Shown: piece by piece, positions 27,142 to 35,532 of the stretch
How the letters are laid out: each line of letters begins with the position of its first letter
Numbering within the stretch: the first letter of the stretch is position 1
DNA from: an uncultured Lachnospiraceae bacterium
GTDB taxonomy: Bacteria; Bacillota; Clostridia; Lachnospirales; Lachnospiraceae
Length of the DNA stretch: 64,000 bases
Direction: 5' to 3'
NCBI GenBank assembly: GCA_910587295.1
Contig: CAJULP010000095.1
Location: 1 to 64,000, forward strand
Made by a program: the position numbers and the translations under genes
Notes under the pieces: model-generated
Databases searched by the model: none
What the model was told of the DNA's origin: nothing
Seen by the model: only the letters and a program-made list of their open reading frames with translations

Positions 27142-28734
27142 CTAAACAACGACTTCCATAATCTCTTTCCCATTGCACTTCACTGTCTTCATTTCTGCTT
27201 TTTTATGCTTATTGAAATTAAACACCAGCATATATCCTTTTGATAGATGATATTCCTCAAGATATCCTGCCAATTGTTCTATTCCCTTCCGCTCATACGC
27301 TTCTCCCCTGTGTATCTTCATTTCAACAATATATTGTTTCCCACAATAATCAATCACAACGTCTGTCCGGTTCATATCCCTTGTTCTTGCTTCCACATAA
27401 TAGTTACCGCTTCCGTTAATAATCGGCTTCAAATACAACAAGAACAGACGACGACCGTTTTCCTCTAAAAATTTAACATCATTATCACTATAAATTTCTG
27501 AATAATGTTCTCCGAATTTTTGCAGAACCTTATCCATATCAAGATCTTTTCCCGCCACAAACTGGTTCTTCTCCTGCAACGCAGATTTATAGGTAACGCT
27601 CTTCGTCATTTCTTCTGAAAGAAAATAGTTGTAAAGATGCATTTCAAAAATCCGATTTGCTACAACAGCCACTTCATTGCTTTCCTTAATAAACCCCAGC
27701 ATCCTGCCTACATTAATTGCATAATTGTATGGATTAAACGCAAACGTCTGGCCTGAAAATAAAATCCCCTTTATTATCAGGCAAAGTTCCTCATAGTCCG
27801 TCAATTTCTTTATCATATCATCAAATAATGTATTCGGCTCTTTCAAAAATATCCTGACCGCTTCCCTTACCCCTGCCGCAGACCACGCCAAACCTGCGTC
27901 AAAGCCTTTCTGCCTCCCAACCTGCTCATCCATCAATTTACAGATACCGGAAACCAGATAAGGATATCCAGAAGTATATTCATAAATATTACCTGCTGTT
28001 TTTTCTATTTCCATCCCCGTCTGATGATCATGCTCATATGCTTCGAGCATTCCTGCGATATCTTCCACCGAAAAACTCATATCAACGGAAAAATCTGCGG
28101 CAATGTTCCATGGACTATTGTATTTATGCTCTCCTTCCGGCCTGATTTTCAGCTTAAGGTTCTTAATATCATATACACCGGCCAGTATTACCGATTGAAA
28201 TACCGGATACGATTTCCTGTTAAGATAGAAATCCCTAAGCATTGCCAAAAAATCCAAAAAGACCTGATTATTGGAAGCATTGTCCACTTCATCTATCATA
28301 AGCACCAACGGCTTGGCAGTACCTCCACACAAGTTCCCAAGTATTTTGAACAACTTTCTCAGACCTGCATGCATATTTTTTTCTTCCGCTATCGCTTCCA
28401 GCCCAGCCACACTTTCCCTATCCAGCTCCGTAATCTTTTTTCCCTTTACCGCCTGCACAAATATATCTGCAAAAGCAGCAGTAAACGCATATTCACTTTC
28501 AAAGTCCGCTGTACTTAATTTCTGAAAGCTTAAGAGCACCGATACATATTCCGGCTGCAAGTATTGCTGCAACGCCCACAAAACAGTGGTCTTGCCATAT
28601 TGCCTTGCCCTGTTTATTACAAAATATTTTCCTTCGTCTACAAGCGCCTTAATTTCGCACAAACGCTTTTCAATATCCACCATATAATTTTCATCCGGAT
28701 AACATGCCCCGGTCACATTAAAGCACTTTCTCAA
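27142..28734 (-). CDS. AAA-like ATPase with C-terminal PD-(D/E)XK nuclease-like region
   Basis: 530 residues. The N-terminal ATPase (residues about 20-300) has a P-loop variant RARQYGKTTVLWAL and Walker B PLVLMIDEVDN. The C-terminal part has the nuclease-like pattern DVVIDYCGKQYIVEMKIHRG (D then ExK). This matches the large 'AAA-ATPase-like' group of gut anaerobes (AAA_35 type), whose function is unproven. The start is TTG at 28734 (LeuRKCFNVTG), because GGGAGAGGAG lies six bases before it and the codon overlaps the AraC stop (TTGA). It is sandwiched between the AraC gene and GH36 gene without a gap for a separate promoter, which is an odd place for this family. Confidence 0.78.
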   Translation of the reverse strand: MRKCFNVTGACYPDENYMVDIEKRLCEIKALVDEGKYFVINRARQYGKTTVLWALQQYLQPEYVSVLLSFQKLSTADFESEYAFTAAFADIFVQAVKGKKITELDRESVAGLEAIAEEKNMHAGLRKLFKILGNLCGGTAKPLVLMIDEVDNASNNQVFLDFLAMLRDFYLNRKSYPVFQSVILAGVYDIKNLKLKIRPEGEHKYNSPWNIAADFSVDMSFSVEDIAGMLEAYEHDHQTGMEIEKTAGNIYEYTSGYPYLVSGICKLMDEQVGRQKGFDAGLAWSAAGVREAVRIFLKEPNTLFDDMIKKLTDYEELCLIIKGILFSGQTFAFNPYNYAINVGRMLGFIKESNEVAVVANRIFEMHLYNYFLSEEMTKSVTYKSALQEKNQFVAGKDLDMDKVLQKFGEHYSEIYSDNDVKFLEENGRRLFLLYLKPIINGSGNYYVEARTRDMNRTDVVIDYCGKQYIVEMKIHRGEAYERKGIEQLAGYLEEYHLSKGYMLVFNFNKHKKAEMKTVKCNGKEIMEVVV

Positions 28735-29549
28735 TTGAAACTCCTCTCCCTTCCCCTGACGAAATAGGAAGGCATCACCCCTTTTACCTTCTGAAAAACC
28801 GTAGAAAAATAATTACTGTCATTGTAGCCGCAGCTCCTTGCCGCCTCCGCCACGGATGCGCCTCCATCCCGCAGCATCTTCTCGGCATTGGATATCCGCA
28901 CAAAAGTAATATACCGGTTCAGCCCGATCCCGGTTACGGCTTTAAATTTTCTGGACAGGTAACTTTCACTGATCGCAAACTGTCTGCTGATCTTTTGCAG
29001 AGAAATATCCCTGCTGTAATTTTCCCCAATATATGCAGTGATCTCATAAATGATCTGATCCGATTCCCGTACTTTTGTTTTCCGCTCACACCGGTAACGG
29101 CATATCTGCACCAAAAGCTCTAAAATATAGCTGTGCATCAGCAGTTCCCCATACCGATCCTTTTGCCGGTACTCCCTTTCGATCTTAAAAAACAATTCTT
29201 CCAGTTCCGCCTCTTTATCCTTAGCCACACAGACCACCGGATGAGCGCATAATTCCCGATACAGTCCTGCACCCTCCCCCGCAAACACGGAATCCGGAAA
29301 ATTTAACAAGATCCGGGCATTTCTTTTACAATCCCCACTGTCTGTCCAATGCAGAATCTCCTTGGGGATAAACACAAATTCCCCCTTCTCCACACCATAA
29401 ATCTCATCGTCAATGAAATAGGTGGTCCGCCCCTCCTGCATGTAATACAGTTCGTGCTCCTCATGATAATGCACCTCGCAGATTTTCCTGCCATTTACCG
29501 TTTTATCTCTGGAAATCAAAGAATCTGAAATCTTTATCGCCCCTGCCAT
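28731..29549 (-). CDS. AraC family transcriptional regulator
   Basis: A 272-residue regulator. A cupin domain (HYHEEHELYYMQEGRTTYFI, then KGEFVFIPKEILHWTDSGD) is followed by two HTH motifs (ISLQKISRQFAISESYLSRKFKAVTG and VAEAARSCGYNDSNYFSTVFQKVKGVMPSYF). It diverges from the GH4 galacturonidase gene at 29729 and heads the AAA-GH36 unit, so it could act on either. Its stop overlaps the TTG start of the ATPase gene. Confidence 0.85.
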   Translation of the reverse strand: MAGAIKISDSLISRDKTVNGRKICEVHYHEEHELYYMQEGRTTYFIDDEIYGVEKGEFVFIPKEILHWTDSGDCKRNARILLNFPDSVFAGEGAGLYRELCAHPVVCVAKDKEAELEELFFKIEREYRQKDRYGELLMHSYILELLVQICRYRCERKTKVRESDQIIYEITAYIGENYSRDISLQKISRQFAISESYLSRKFKAVTGIGLNRYITFVRISNAEKMLRDGGASVAEAARSCGYNDSNYFSTVFQKVKGVMPSYFVRGRERSFN

Positions 29550-29728
29550 CCCTTAATAACCCCTGCATTCTATCACTACATACATTGTATCATAGGCTTG
29601 TATAAAAAAGGCAATTTTTTTGTATTTTTACCGGAAAAGGGCAAATAAATCAAGGCTGTCAAAAAATTTTTGATACATAATAGAGATATCTTACAACAAT
29701 ATCCCGTAATGGAGAAATGAGGTCAGTT

Positions 29729-31138
29729 ATGAAATTTTCACAAGGTAAAGCAGAAGAAATTAAAATCGCCTACATTGGCGGCGGCTCCCGGGGATGGGCA
29801 TGGGGGCTTATGAGCGACCTTGCGTCCTGCGATGATATCAGCGGCCAGGTTGCCCTTTATGACATAGACTTTCAGGCCGCAAAAGATAATGAAATCATCG
29901 GCAATAAGTTCCGCACTGCCGATGGCGCTAAGTCCGACTGGCAATATGAGGCCATCGAAACCCTCCCTGACGCACTCTCCGGTGCCGATTTCGTTGTGAT
30001 ATCCATTCTCCCCGGAACCTTTGACGAAATGGAATCCGATGTGCATACCCCTGAAAAATATGGTATCTACCAGTCGGTGGGAGATACCTCCGGCCCGGGC
30101 GGTATTTTGCGTGCCATGCGCACCGTTCCCATGTTCGAGGAAATTGCAAAGGCCATCAAGGCATACTGTCCGGATGCATGGGTGATCAACTATACCAATC
30201 CCATGACCCTCTGCGTAAAAACACTTTACCGCGTTTTCCCCAAGATCAAAGCCTTTGGATGCTGCCATGAGGTTTTCGGCACCCAGAAGTTCCTTGCCCG
30301 CATGGTGGAAGAAACCTTTGGGGCAAAGGATGTGGACCGCCACGAGATCAAAGTAAACCCGGTGGGTGTCAACCATTTCACCTGGCTCACCGGCGCTGCC
30401 TGGCAGGGAAAGGACCTGTTCCCCTATTACCGGACATTTTGCCAGAAGTACCGGGAAGGCTACCGCACCGGTGATGAGCAGGTGGATTCCAATTGGATGA
30501 ACAACAACTTTGCCAGTACCGAAAAAGTAAAAATGGAACTTTTCCTTCGTTACGGCTATATTGCCGCCGCAGGTGACCGCCACTTAGCGGAATTTTGCGA
30601 AGGGAAATGGTATCTGGAAAATCCGCAGCGGGTTTCGGAAATGCAGTTTTCCTTAACCAGCGTTGCCTGGCGGAAACAAGACCTGAAAGAACGGCTTGAA
30701 AAGAGCAGACGCTTAAGAACCGGCGAAGAACAGGTTACGATCAACGGCACCGGTGAGGAAGGCGTCAACCAGATCCGGGCCCTCCTCGGGCTTTGCGAAC
30801 TGGTCACCAACGTGAACCTGCCTAACAGCGGGCAGATTCCTAACCTGCCTCTGGGCGCTGTCGTGGAAACCAATGCAGTCTTTTGCTCCGGCAGCTTAAC
30901 TCCCGTATTTGCAGGTCCTATCCCACAGGAAATCTATCCCCTTATTGCCAGGGTCTGCGGAGAGCAGGAACTGGTTTCCGAAGGAATTGCAAAGCGAAAC
31001 CTGAACAAGATATTTGCCGCCTTTTCCAATGATCCCCTTGTGACCTGCAGCCTTGCTGATGCGCAGAAATTATTTAAGGAAATGTGCCGGAACACGGAAA
31101 AGTACCTTTCCATGTATGACCTGTCCGGTGAGTTTTAG
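29729..31138 (+). CDS. lplD: GH4 alpha-galacturonidase (LplD-like, CHEV motif)
   Basis: A 469-residue GH4 enzyme, which uses NAD+ and Mn2+ in an oxidation-elimination mechanism. The nucleotide fold is IKIAYIGGGSRGWAWGLMSDL with the acidic strand end VALYDIDFQ. NYTNPMTLCVKTL and GVNHFTWL are the family motifs. The active-site signature is GCCHEVFGTQ. In GH4, CHEV marks alpha-galacturonidases of the LplD type, as reported for Bacillus LplD. It would release galacturonic acid from short pectic oligomers in the cytosol and so feed UxaC. The start at 29729 has GAGG six bases upstream; the Met at 29717 has a poorer site. Confidence 0.87.
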   Translation: MKFSQGKAEEIKIAYIGGGSRGWAWGLMSDLASCDDISGQVALYDIDFQAAKDNEIIGNKFRTADGAKSDWQYEAIETLPDALSGADFVVISILPGTFDEMESDVHTPEKYGIYQSVGDTSGPGGILRAMRTVPMFEEIAKAIKAYCPDAWVINYTNPMTLCVKTLYRVFPKIKAFGCCHEVFGTQKFLARMVEETFGAKDVDRHEIKVNPVGVNHFTWLTGAAWQGKDLFPYYRTFCQKYREGYRTGDEQVDSNWMNNNFASTEKVKMELFLRYGYIAAAGDRHLAEFCEGKWYLENPQRVSEMQFSLTSVAWRKQDLKERLEKSRRLRTGEEQVTINGTGEEGVNQIRALLGLCELVTNVNLPNSGQIPNLPLGAVVETNAVFCSGSLTPVFAGPIPQEIYPLIARVCGEQELVSEGIAKRNLNKIFAAFSNDPLVTCSLADAQKLFKEMCRNTEKYLSMYDLSGEF

Positions 31139-31162
31139 CAAATAAGATTCCTTACTTGTTTT
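31139..31162. terminator. Weak bidirectional terminator between convergent genes
   Basis: Between the GH4 stop (31138) and the AraC stop (31161), CAAATAAG, four bases, CTTACTTG, then TTTTA. One of eight pairs is mismatched (seven of eight form), so the assignment is tentative. Confidence 0.35.
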
Positions 31163-32036
31163 AAACTTTCACGTTCGCATACCCCAGCGCCCTCATCTGC
31201 CTGCGCAGCTCACCGGGTGAGGCCTTCATATATTTTTTGAACACTTTACTAAAATAATTACTGTCCGCAAACCCGCAGGCGGCGCTTACCTCTTCCAGCC
31301 TCATATCCGTGGAATGGAGCAGCTTTACGGCATATTCTAACCTGACTTTCGTCAAATACCGTATGGGCTGCTCCCCGGTATACTTCACAAACTCCCTGGA
31401 AAGATGGCTTTGGGAAACGCCCAGAGTTTCCGCCGCCTCAAGTAAAGTGATCGGCTGATCGAAATGCTGCTCCATATAAGCCTTTGCCCTGTCAGTAAGA
31501 CTTGAATGACACTCCTTTTCAGTACATGCGCTGCATAAAGCGCACAAAAAGCAAAACGCCTCTTTCCCTGCCATAAAAGCATCCTTCAAAAGTCCGTTCC
31601 TTGCCTGAAAATACAGATCCATAAGCTGCTTGACTGCCGGGTTGTGGTCAGGAAGGGAAATGATCTTCCCCGCATGGCTTAAAACATATTTGAAATAGGG
31701 CAAAACCCCCCTCCCGCTAAACATCACATACACAAATTCCCATGGCGCCTGATCTTTATCCTCATCAAAATAATAAAATTCCTCCTCCGGCATATGCAAA
31801 AAAAATCCTTCTCCCTTTCCCACATTAAAAATGCCCTCTGTCGTTTCCAGCGTTCCACTGCCGCCCAGCGTGTACTGGAACAAAAAACAGTCCGGCCTGT
31901 TGCGGTTATCCCAGTAGTACTCTTTGCTGCTCCTTTTCTGCCACCCCGCAGCCTCGAGTTGTATAGCTGGATTTTCCACATGTTCCAAAAAGCGGAACCC
32001 ATAATCGTCCCAGATATCCCCTGTTTCCCGATACAT
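31161..32036 (-). CDS. AraC family transcriptional regulator
   Basis: A 291-residue regulator. The sensor part (CFLFQYTLGGSGTLETTEG, then KGEGFFLHMPEEEFYYF) is of the AraC_binding cupin type. The HTH pair is ITLLEAAETLGVSQSHLSREFVKYTGEQPI and LEEVSAACGFADSNYFSKVFKKYMKASPGELR. The ATG at 32036 is used; the frame could also start at a TTG one codon earlier. It diverges from the second GH4 gene (32234) across about 200 bases and converges on the galacturonidase gene, so it most likely controls the second GH4 gene. Confidence 0.84.
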   Translation of the reverse strand: MYRETGDIWDDYGFRFLEHVENPAIQLEAAGWQKRSSKEYYWDNRNRPDCFLFQYTLGGSGTLETTEGIFNVGKGEGFFLHMPEEEFYYFDEDKDQAPWEFVYVMFSGRGVLPYFKYVLSHAGKIISLPDHNPAVKQLMDLYFQARNGLLKDAFMAGKEAFCFLCALCSACTEKECHSSLTDRAKAYMEQHFDQPITLLEAAETLGVSQSHLSREFVKYTGEQPIRYLTKVRLEYAVKLLHSTDMRLEEVSAACGFADSNYFSKVFKKYMKASPGELRRQMRALGYANVKV

Positions 32037-32233
32037 CAAAAATTTACCCTTTCTATCAAATCATTCCAATTGAAATCCCCTTTTATCTCCTGTAAGATAA
32101 AAGTAAATCCTAGATAACTATTTCCGTTTTACTTGAGTATATCAAATAAAATCCGGTTCGTAAACAACTTCTCCCTATGCGGTCCGGCTTACGGTAAACG
32201 GAAATCAAAAATTTTCAGAAAAGAGGTATTATC

Positions 32234-33715
32234 ATGTCATTCAAAGTAGCGTTTATCGGTGCGGGCAGCATCGGCTTTACCAGGGGTCTTCTTGCGGATA
32301 TCCTGACGGTTCCTGAGTTCCACGATATTGAAGTTTCTTTTACGGACATTAATCCGGACAATCTTAGGATGGTCACCCAACTTTGTCAGCGGGATATCGA
32401 AGAAAACGGATTGTCCATCAAGATCCATGCAACCCTTGACCGCAGGGAAGCATTCAAGGATGCGAAATATGTCATCAACTGTGTGCGGATCGGTATGCTA
32501 GAGGCTTTCGCCACGGATGTGGAAATCCCCCTTAAATACGGTGTTGACCAGTGCGTAGGTGATACCTTATGCATCGGCGGCATCATGTACGGCCAGCGCG
32601 GGATCAATGCCATGCTTGGTTTCTGTAAAGATATCCGGGAAGCAGCCGCTCCCGGCTGTATCCTCTTAAGCTATTCTAACCCTAACGCCATGGTGACCTG
32701 GGCATGTAACAAATACGGCGGCGTGGAAACTTACGGTTTATGCCACGGTGTCCAGCACGGTCATTCACAGATTGCCAAAGCCCTTGGCAGGAACAAAAAG
32801 GATGTTGATATCATCTGCGCAGGTTTAAACCATCAGACCTGGTATATCAGCGTAAAGACTGACGGCACGGAGCGCACCGGCGATTTGTACGAACTGATGA
32901 AACAAGCCGACTTTGCAAAAGACGAAAACATACGGCTGGATGTCATGAAGAATTTCGGCTATTATTCCACCGAATCAAACGGCCATCTTTCCGAATATCT
33001 GATGTGGTATCGGAAACGCCCGGAAGACATGGAAAAATGGATCAACTACAGCAGCTGGATCCAGGGTGAGACTGCCGGTTACTTACGTGTATGCAAGGAA
33101 GGACGCAACTGGTTTGAGACCGATTTCCCCAACTGGTTAAAAGAGCCTGCAAAACAATATATCCCGGAAAAACGCTCCGAGGAACACGGCAGCTATATCA
33201 TTGAAAGTCTGGAGACCGGACGGGTATACCGGGGTCATTTCAATGTGATGAACAACGGCACCATCACTAACCTGCCCGATGAGTGCGTGGTAGAAGTTCC
33301 CTGCTACGTGGACGGCAACGGCGTATCCATTCCCAAGGTAGGCGACCTGCCCCTTGGCTGCGCAGCCATCTGCTCCCAAAGCGTCTGGGTCCAGAAGCTT
33401 GCCGTAGAAGCCGCGGTCCACGCCGATATCAATCTTCTCCGCCAGGCAGCCATGATGGATCCCCTTACCGGGGCAGCCTGCACCCCTGACGAGATCATCC
33501 AGATGGTGGATGAAATGTTAGTTGCCGGAGAAAGCTGGCTTCCTCAATATGCCGATGAGATCAAACGGGCTAAAAGGCGGCTGGAAAACAAGACCGTTCC
33601 TTACCGGAATGTAAACGGCTTTAAATCAAAAGAAAAGACCGTCGAAGAAATGGCGGAAGAAAAGGCTAAATACCGTGCGCTTGCCGAAGCAGCCGCAAAA
33701 GAAAACGTAAAATAG
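32234..33715 (+). CDS. GH4 alpha-glycosidase, alpha-galactosidase (MelA) or alpha-glucuronidase type
   Basis: A 493-residue GH4 enzyme. It has the NAD fold FKVAFIGAGSIGFTRGLLADIL, the strand VSFTDINPDN, YSNPNAMVTWA and the active-site signature LCHGVQHGHSQIA, followed by CAGLNHQTWY. The CHxV type is found in MelA alpha-galactosidases (CHSV) and in relatives active on alpha-glucuronides; the form CHGV here leaves substrate open. It differs clearly from the CHEV enzyme at 29729, so the two should have separate substrates. GAGG is placed before ATG. A strong terminator follows the stop by 12 bases. Confidence 0.85.
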   Translation: MSFKVAFIGAGSIGFTRGLLADILTVPEFHDIEVSFTDINPDNLRMVTQLCQRDIEENGLSIKIHATLDRREAFKDAKYVINCVRIGMLEAFATDVEIPLKYGVDQCVGDTLCIGGIMYGQRGINAMLGFCKDIREAAAPGCILLSYSNPNAMVTWACNKYGGVETYGLCHGVQHGHSQIAKALGRNKKDVDIICAGLNHQTWYISVKTDGTERTGDLYELMKQADFAKDENIRLDVMKNFGYYSTESNGHLSEYLMWYRKRPEDMEKWINYSSWIQGETAGYLRVCKEGRNWFETDFPNWLKEPAKQYIPEKRSEEHGSYIIESLETGRVYRGHFNVMNNGTITNLPDECVVEVPCYVDGNGVSIPKVGDLPLGCAAICSQSVWVQKLAVEAAVHADINLLRQAAMMDPLTGAACTPDEIIQMVDEMLVAGESWLPQYADEIKRAKRRLENKTVPYRNVNGFKSKEKTVEEMAEEKAKYRALAEAAAKENVK

Positions 33716-33727
33716 CCTATAGATCAC

Positions 33728-33756
33728 AAAAGTGCAAGCCAAAAGCTTGCACTTTT
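33728..33756. terminator. Bidirectional Rho-independent terminator
   Basis: AAAAGTGCAAGC, five-base loop, GCTTGCACTTTT: a 12-bp stem with A- and T-runs on both sides. It serves the GH4 gene on the plus strand and the long uxaA operon that ends at 33757 on the minus strand. Confidence 0.88.
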
Positions 33757-35532
33757 TTATAACGCTCCCTCAAATTGTGCGTCATACATCTGATAATACA
33801 TGCCGCTTTTTTCCATAAGCTCCTCATGACTTCCCTGTTCCGCAATCCTGCCATCCTGCACCACCAGGATCAGATCCGCATGACGGATGGTGGAAAGTCT
33901 GTGGGCGATCACAAAACAGGTCTTATCCGCCATCAGGCTTCGCATCGCCTTCTGGATCTTCATCTCCGTTCTTGTGTCCACGTTGGACGTGGCTTCATCC
34001 AAAATCAGCATCCTCGCATCAGAAAGCATAGCCCGGGCAATCGTAAGAAGCTGCCTCTGACCCTTGGAGATATGTACCCCATTGTCACTTAGCTGTGTCT
34101 GGAATCCGTCCGGGAGCTTTTCAATGTAAGAATAGATCATGGCTGCCTTTGCCGCCTGTTCCACCTCTTCCATGGTAAGATTCTCCCTTCCGTATGAGAG
34201 ATTTTCATAGATTGTACCGTGGAACAGCCAGGCATCCTGCAGGACCATGGTATAAGCGCCGCGCAGGCTGTCTCTTTGGATCTGATAAGTATCCTGCCCA
34301 TCTAACAGGATACAACCTTTGTCAATGTCGTAAAACCGCATTAAAAGATTGATCACCGTAGTCTTTCCGGCGCCGGTAGGACCTACAATGGCAATCTGCT
34401 GCCCCGCCTTTGCATGAAGATTAAATTCCTTTAAAATCGGTTGTTCCGGCTGATACCCAAAGGAAACATCATTAAAAAGCACTTCTCCATAAACCTCCTT
34501 CAGGATGTGCGCTTTCTTGTCATCCGGCTTCTCCGGCAGCTCATCCATCAGCCTAAATACCCGTTCCGCCGCCGCAAACGCTGATTGCAGCTCTCCGATA
34601 ATATTCGCCGCTTCATTAATCGGTCCTGAAAACTTTCTGGAATATTGTACAAAAGAAGAAATATCCCCGATGCCGATCCCGCCCTGCAAGTATAACAGTG
34701 AGCCTGCCACACTGATCAGCGCAAGGGAAGTATTGTTCATAAAGTTAACCGAAGGCCCTGCCAGCGTTCCGTAATACTCCGCTTTCGTATTCGCATCCAC
34801 CGCTTCCCCGTTTTTCTCATCGAAAGCGCTGACCACTTGCTCTTCTCTTCCGTAAGCCCTTGTGGTCTTCTGTCCGTTCAGCATCTCCTCCACAAAACCG
34901 TTAAGTTCTCCCAGCTTTTTAGACCTTACCCGAAACAGCGGCCGGGAACGACTGGTGATAAATTTAGTCAGCAGGATTGAGACTGGGATCGTCACCACAA
35001 AGATCAATACCATCACCGGCGCAATAGACAGCATCATCACCAAAGAAAACAGCACCGTGACCACACTTTGCATGATCTGCAAAAAATCATTGGACAACGA
35101 CTGGTTCACCGTATCAATGTCATAAGTAATAATGCTGATGATATCCCCTGTCTGGTACTGGTCAAAAAACGCCACCGGAAGCCTTGAAAGATTCTCAAAA
35201 ACATCCCGGCGCATCCGATAAATCACTTTTCTGGTCAGATGGATGGTAAGCAACGATAATAAATACGAAAAAAATGCGGAGAGCACATATAAGACCACCA
35301 TCCACCCCACATAATAAAATACCTTTTCAAAATCCACGCCCCCTGCCCTGATTCCGATAGCATCAATGGCTTTCCCTGACAACTTAGGTCCGAAAAGTGC
35401 AAGCACGTTCGATAAGAGCATCAGCACAAGCCCTGCCGCGATCAAAAAATAATACCTGCCAAGGTAGCGCCACAACCGAAAAAGCAGATATTTTCTTGGC
35501 GCTTTTTTCTTCTCATCCATTTCCCGGGTCAT
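33757..35532 (-). CDS. ABC transporter subunit, membrane plus ATPase (heterodimeric exporter type)
   Basis: 591 residues: six membrane helices (residues about 30-330, start RYLGRYYFLIAAGLVLMLLS) and a nucleotide-binding domain. Walker A is GPTGAGKTT and Walker B is MLILDEATSNVD with the catalytic Glu. The signature reads HISKGQRQLL in place of LSGGQ. That altered signature, with the Asp-type Walker B of its partner, is what is seen in asymmetric heterodimers such as LmrCD/BmrCD. It overlaps its partner gene by four bases (ATGA). It is the last gene of the operon that begins with uxaA. Confidence 0.87.
   Translation of the reverse strand: MTREMDEKKKAPRKYLLFRLWRYLGRYYFLIAAGLVLMLLSNVLALFGPKLSGKAIDAIGIRAGGVDFEKVFYYVGWMVVLYVLSAFFSYLLSLLTIHLTRKVIYRMRRDVFENLSRLPVAFFDQYQTGDIISIITYDIDTVNQSLSNDFLQIMQSVVTVLFSLVMMLSIAPVMVLIFVVTIPVSILLTKFITSRSRPLFRVRSKKLGELNGFVEEMLNGQKTTRAYGREEQVVSAFDEKNGEAVDANTKAEYYGTLAGPSVNFMNNTSLALISVAGSLLYLQGGIGIGDISSFVQYSRKFSGPINEAANIIGELQSAFAAAERVFRLMDELPEKPDDKKAHILKEVYGEVLFNDVSFGYQPEQPILKEFNLHAKAGQQIAIVGPTGAGKTTVINLLMRFYDIDKGCILLDGQDTYQIQRDSLRGAYTMVLQDAWLFHGTIYENLSYGRENLTMEEVEQAAKAAMIYSYIEKLPDGFQTQLSDNGVHISKGQRQLLTIARAMLSDARMLILDEATSNVDTRTEMKIQKAMRSLMADKTCFVIAHRLSTIRHADLILVVQDGRIAEQGSHEELMEKSGMYYQMYDAQFEGAL

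Noticed and set aside
29738..30583. Long open frame (281 codons) on the minus strand opposite the GH4 galacturonidase gene
   Set aside because: The plus strand carries a clear GH4 enzyme with all motifs. The antisense frame has no family features and follows from codon bias.
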